From positions 1 to 58,354 of the forward strand of contig JAFYSF010000017.1 in NCBI GenBank assembly GCA_017559505.1: a stretch of 58,354 nucleotides of DNA, read 5' to 3'. Numbering within the stretch: the first letter of the stretch is position 1; each line of letters begins with the position of its first letter. Positions 56,295 to 58,354 of this stretch are shown here, piece by piece. The position numbers and the translations under genes are program-made. This stretch comes from Paludibacteraceae bacterium (GTDB lineage: Bacteria > Bacteroidota > Bacteroidia > Bacteroidales > Paludibacteraceae). The notes under the pieces were generated by a model, which searched no databases, was not told the origin of the DNA, and saw only the letters and a program-made list of their open reading frames with translations.

Positions 56295-56302
56295 TATATT
56301 TG
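56295..56302 (+). promoter_or_regulatory. -7 element of the DUF4494 gene
   Basis: TATATTTG, 59 bases before the ATG; TTG at 56277-56279 is only 15 bases away, so the -33 match is poor. Confidence 0.5.
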
Positions 56303-56361
56303 CACATTTAATGGAGATAAGAGATACTAAAGATTAAAATAAGCATAAAATTTTATAAACT

Positions 56362-56811
56362 ATGAATAACTGGTTTGAATGTAAAGTGACATACGACCGC
56401 ACAGGAGAGGATGGTTTGGTGAAAAAAGTAACAGAACCATATTTGGTTGATGCATTGTCATTTACAGAGGCAGAGTCTCGCATTTGCAAAGAATGTCAAG
56501 CATACGCAACAGGTGAATTTACAGTGTCGGCAGTGAAACGTTGCAAAATTGCAGAGATGTTTTTCAACGATGATTTGGAGGAATACAAATGGTTCCGCTG
56601 CCGTGTGAATTATGTGTCGGTTGACGAAGAAAAAGGCGTGGAAAAACGCATTGCACAGACTATGATGGTGCAAGCTGCCGACTTTCAAGATGCAGTAAGC
56701 GCATTAGTAAAAGGAATGGATGGTAGCCTTTGCGACTATGAAATTGCGTCAATTACTGAAACTAAAATTTTGGACGCATACCAATACGAAGCACCTGAAA
56801 TTAAAGAGTAA
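56362..56811 (+). CDS. DUF4494 family protein
   Basis: 149 residues matching the Bacteroidetes family DUF4494: NNWFECKVTYDRTGEDGL, then PYLVDALSFTEAESRICKE, and the tandem half WFRCRVNYVSVDEEKGVEKR with MMVQAADFQDAVSALV. The protein is thus two related halves of about 70 residues. Function unknown; I recall it next to yggS in related genomes. The last codons run into a heptamer array. Confidence 0.85.
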   Translation: MNNWFECKVTYDRTGEDGLVKKVTEPYLVDALSFTEAESRICKECQAYATGEFTVSAVKRCKIAEMFFNDDLEEYKWFRCRVNYVSVDEEKGVEKRIAQTMMVQAADFQDAVSALVKGMDGSLCDYEIASITETKILDAYQYEAPEIKE

Positions 56812-56871
56812 TTAGTAAAGAGTAAAGAGTAAAGAATAATTAGTAATTAGTAAAGAGTAAAGAGTAATTAT
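56802..56871. repeat. Ten-unit 7-base array between the DUF4494 and S23 genes
   Basis: Units TAAAGAG and TAATTAG alternate over 70 bases, beginning inside the last codons of the DUF4494 gene and ending at the next start codon. Longest heptamer array in the window. Confidence 0.95.
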
Positions 56872-57225
56872 ATGAAAGAAAATATTTTATTAAATAAGAG
56901 TAAATTATTTGCTTTACGAATTATAAAATTGTACAAATATCTCAAAGAAAATAAGCAAGAATATATCTTATCGAAACAATTACTCAGAAGTGGTACAAGC
57001 ATTGGTGCAAACACAAAAGAAAGTGTTTTTGCACAATCAAAAGCTGATTTTATAGCTAAATTATTTATTACTCAAAAAGAATGCGCTGAAACTGAATATT
57101 GGTTAGAACTTCTACACGAAAGTGATTATATAAATAAACAAGAATTTGATAGCATTTACGAAGACTGTCAAGAGTTAATGCGCCTATTAGTTGCAACAAC
57201 TAAAACACTGCAAGGAAAACAATAA
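56872..57225 (+). CDS. Four-helix bundle protein of the S23/IVS family
   Basis: 117 residues matching the 23S rRNA intervening-sequence protein family: ALRIIKLYKYLKENKQEYIL, QLLRSGTSIGANTKESVFA, FIAKLFITQKECAETEYWLE. Such proteins form pentameric four-helix bundles; related forms occur in diversity-generating retroelements and in rRNA insertions. Alone in this position it has no known task. It is hemmed on both sides by 7-base arrays (56802-56871 and 57223-57257), and its stop codon lies within the right one. This looks like a cargo gene slipped between two neighbours. Confidence 0.9.
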   Translation: MKENILLNKSKLFALRIIKLYKYLKENKQEYILSKQLLRSGTSIGANTKESVFAQSKADFIAKLFITQKECAETEYWLELLHESDYINKQEFDSIYEDCQELMRLLVATTKTLQGKQ

Positions 57226-57257
57226 TTACTATTTACTAATTACTAATTAATAAAAAG
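57223..57257. repeat. 7-base array between the S23 gene and yggS
   Basis: Units taattac, tatttac, taattac, taattaa, taaaaag, from the S23 stop codon to the yggS start. Confidence 0.85.
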
Positions 57258-57926
57258 GTGGGTATTAAAGAAAATTTGAGCGAAATACGCAAAGGGATAC
57301 CAGCTGATGTGGAGTTGGCGTGTGTGTCGAAATTTCATCCAGCAGAGGCTATTGAAGAGGCTTATGCTGCGGGTGAGCGTGTTTTTGCGGAAAGCCGTCC
57401 TCAAGAGTTAGTTGCAAAAGTAGAGGTATTGCCTTCGGATATCGAATGGCACTTCATTGGCAATTTGCAGACTAATAAGGTGAAAATGGTGGTGCCTCAT
57501 GCAACGCTAATACATAGTATGGCAAATGAGCGTTTGTTCGACGAGGTAGAGAAATGTGCAGCTAAAATAGATAAGGTGCAAGATGTACTCATCGAACTAC
57601 ACGTGGCTCAAGAAGAGAGCAAACAAGGCTTCACACCAGAGGAGGCAATAGAGATGTTGAGCGACGAATTCATTGCTATGCACCCACACATCCGCATTTG
57701 TGGCGTGATGGGTATGGCTTCGTTCACTGACGATGAGGCGAAAATTCGCACTGAATTCCGTGCAATAAAGGCAACATTCGAGCGTTTGAGAGATGAAGTG
57801 TTTGACGGATGTGATTATTTCTGCGAAGTGTCGATGGGCATGTCGGGCGACTACCCTATCGCTATAGAAGAAGGTGCAACTATCGTGAGAATTGGCAGCT
57901 CGATTTTTGGGAATAGGAATTATTAA
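57258..57926 (+). CDS. YggS family pyridoxal 5'-phosphate homeostasis protein
   Basis: 222 residues, a TIM-barrel PLP protein that buffers PLP. The PLP lysine is K25 in ACVSKFHP; WHFIGNLQTNKVK and the C-terminal SMGMSGDYPIAIEEGATIVR phosphate-binding stretch are typical. The start is GTG at 57258 and no later ATG would preserve the first strand. No clear ribosome-binding site precedes the GTG; the heptamer array occupies that position. Confidence 0.93.
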   Translation: MGIKENLSEIRKGIPADVELACVSKFHPAEAIEEAYAAGERVFAESRPQELVAKVEVLPSDIEWHFIGNLQTNKVKMVVPHATLIHSMANERLFDEVEKCAAKIDKVQDVLIELHVAQEESKQGFTPEEAIEMLSDEFIAMHPHIRICGVMGMASFTDDEAKIRTEFRAIKATFERLRDEVFDGCDYFCEVSMGMSGDYPIAIEEGATIVRIGSSIFGNRNY

Positions 57927-57937
57927 CTTTTAGATTA

Positions 57938-57960
57938 GACAAGAAGACAGGAGAACAGGA
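57938..57960. repeat. 7-base-period repeat after yggS
   Basis: Units agacaag, aagacag, gagaaca; the complement of the motif near 26431. Confidence 0.55.
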
Positions 57961-58117
57961 TTTTTTCTCCCTCAAATATCACAAATAACACTAATCTTTT
58001 TATTCAATAAAAACACCCATTACCTTATTATTGTGTAAAAACCTTGACACAAATGACAAATCTTGATCTTTTATACACAAAAATATAAACTAATCTTTAA
58101 TCATTAAACTAATAACA

Positions 58118-58354
58118 ATGGAAAAATTATTGATGTTGGGCGACGAAGCTATCGCTCAGGCTGCAATTGATGCAGGTCTTTCGGGAGTATTTGCTTATCC
58201 TGGTACTCCATCAACTGAAATCACAGAGTTTATCCAAGACTCAAAAATGGCTAAAGAGTTGGGCATCCGCAGCGAATGGTGCGCTAACGAAAAAACAGCT
58301 ATGGAGGCTGCTCTTGGTATGAGTTATGCAGGCAAACGTGCATTGTTCTGCTGC
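58118..58354 (+). CDS. iorA: Indolepyruvate ferredoxin oxidoreductase alpha subunit (5' part, cut by window end)
   Basis: The first 79 residues: MEKLLMLGDEAIAQAAIDAG, then FAYPGTPSTEITEF and EKTAMEAALGMSYAG. This is the N-terminal pyrimidine-binding thiamine-diphosphate region of IorA, which oxidises aryl pyruvates to aryl-acetyl-CoA with ferredoxin. An ADP-forming acyl-CoA synthetase (12630-14690), the usual next step, is in the same window but about 45 kb away. No consensus promoter recognised in 57961-58117. Confidence 0.88.
   Translation, partial: MEKLLMLGDEAIAQAAIDAGLSGVFAYPGTPSTEITEFIQDSKMAKELGIRSEWCANEKTAMEAALGMSYAGKRALFCC

Noticed and set aside
1..58354. tRNA or rRNA genes
   Set aside because: I looked through the intergenic stretches for cloverleaf-like and GGTTCGAATCC-type signals and saw none; a covariance search could still find one.

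Overview
This 58 kb window is AT-rich chromosomal DNA of a member of Bacteroidota, most likely order Bacteroidales. Evidence: many -7 elements of the form TAnnTTTG, several with TTG 19-21 bases upstream (the Bacteroidetes sigma-ABfr promoter); two secreted proteins ending in Por-type (T9SS type A) sorting domains; and lineage-typical families (DUF3822, DUF4494, DUF4230, YggS, PhoH, a PheS carrying a four-cysteine cluster). Genus cannot be fixed from the sequence. No rRNA, tRNA, CRISPR array or complete IS element was seen.

Layout. 1-7.9 kb is a defence island: the tail of an unknown gene, then a tight four-gene unit of type III methyltransferase (mod), type III restriction helicase-nuclease (res), a small membrane-anchored protein and a DUF4062-ATPase-winged-helix protein, then remnants of a type I HsdM and another gene. 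8-17.6 kb (plus strand) is housekeeping: pheS, a YrdC-family gene, a membrane-anchored hypothetical, DUF3822, rsmD, thioesterase, ADP-forming acyl-CoA synthetase, YfhO-like membrane protein. 17.7-28.9 kb (minus) is a glycan/phospho-alcohol cluster (two glycosyltransferases, epimerase, acetyltransferase, LicD, an asparagine-synthase-like/cytidylyltransferase fusion, an IspD/TarI enzyme, a GT4) read behind gpsA and pgi. A lone AAA ATPase gene interrupts this operon and is flanked by a 28-base duplication of the ispD 3' end. 29-39.2 kb holds an Na+-dependent transporter, phoH, glyA, prfA, an esterase lipoprotein, a flavin reductase, YgiQ and an AAA/DUF4143 ATPase. 39.8-43.1 kb is an unusual membrane operon (two DUF4230 proteins, a zinc-ribbon membrane protein, a YdjI-like SPFH protein with a GYF_2 domain, and a small membrane protein) placed directly downstream of a roughly 345-nt structured RNA with its own promoter and terminator. 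Then come alaS, two large T9SS cargo proteins, rsmE, a META lipoprotein, DUF4494, an S23-type four-helix protein, yggS and the start of iorA.

How the parts connect. gpsA makes glycerol-3-phosphate, which could feed the cytidylyltransferase domain of the fusion protein; LicD could then transfer the phospho-alcohol to a glycan (inference). The ADP-forming acyl-CoA synthetase and IorA fit amino-acid and 2-oxoacid fermentation. Between genes, and twice inside genes, the window carries degenerate tandem repeats with a 7-base period, plus arrays of 9, 11 and 33 bases.

Most promising novelties: the structured RNA and its DUF4230/SPFH operon, the ATPase gene flanked by a duplicated ispD end, the PP-loop/cytidylyltransferase fusion beside LicD, and the 7-base repeat system.
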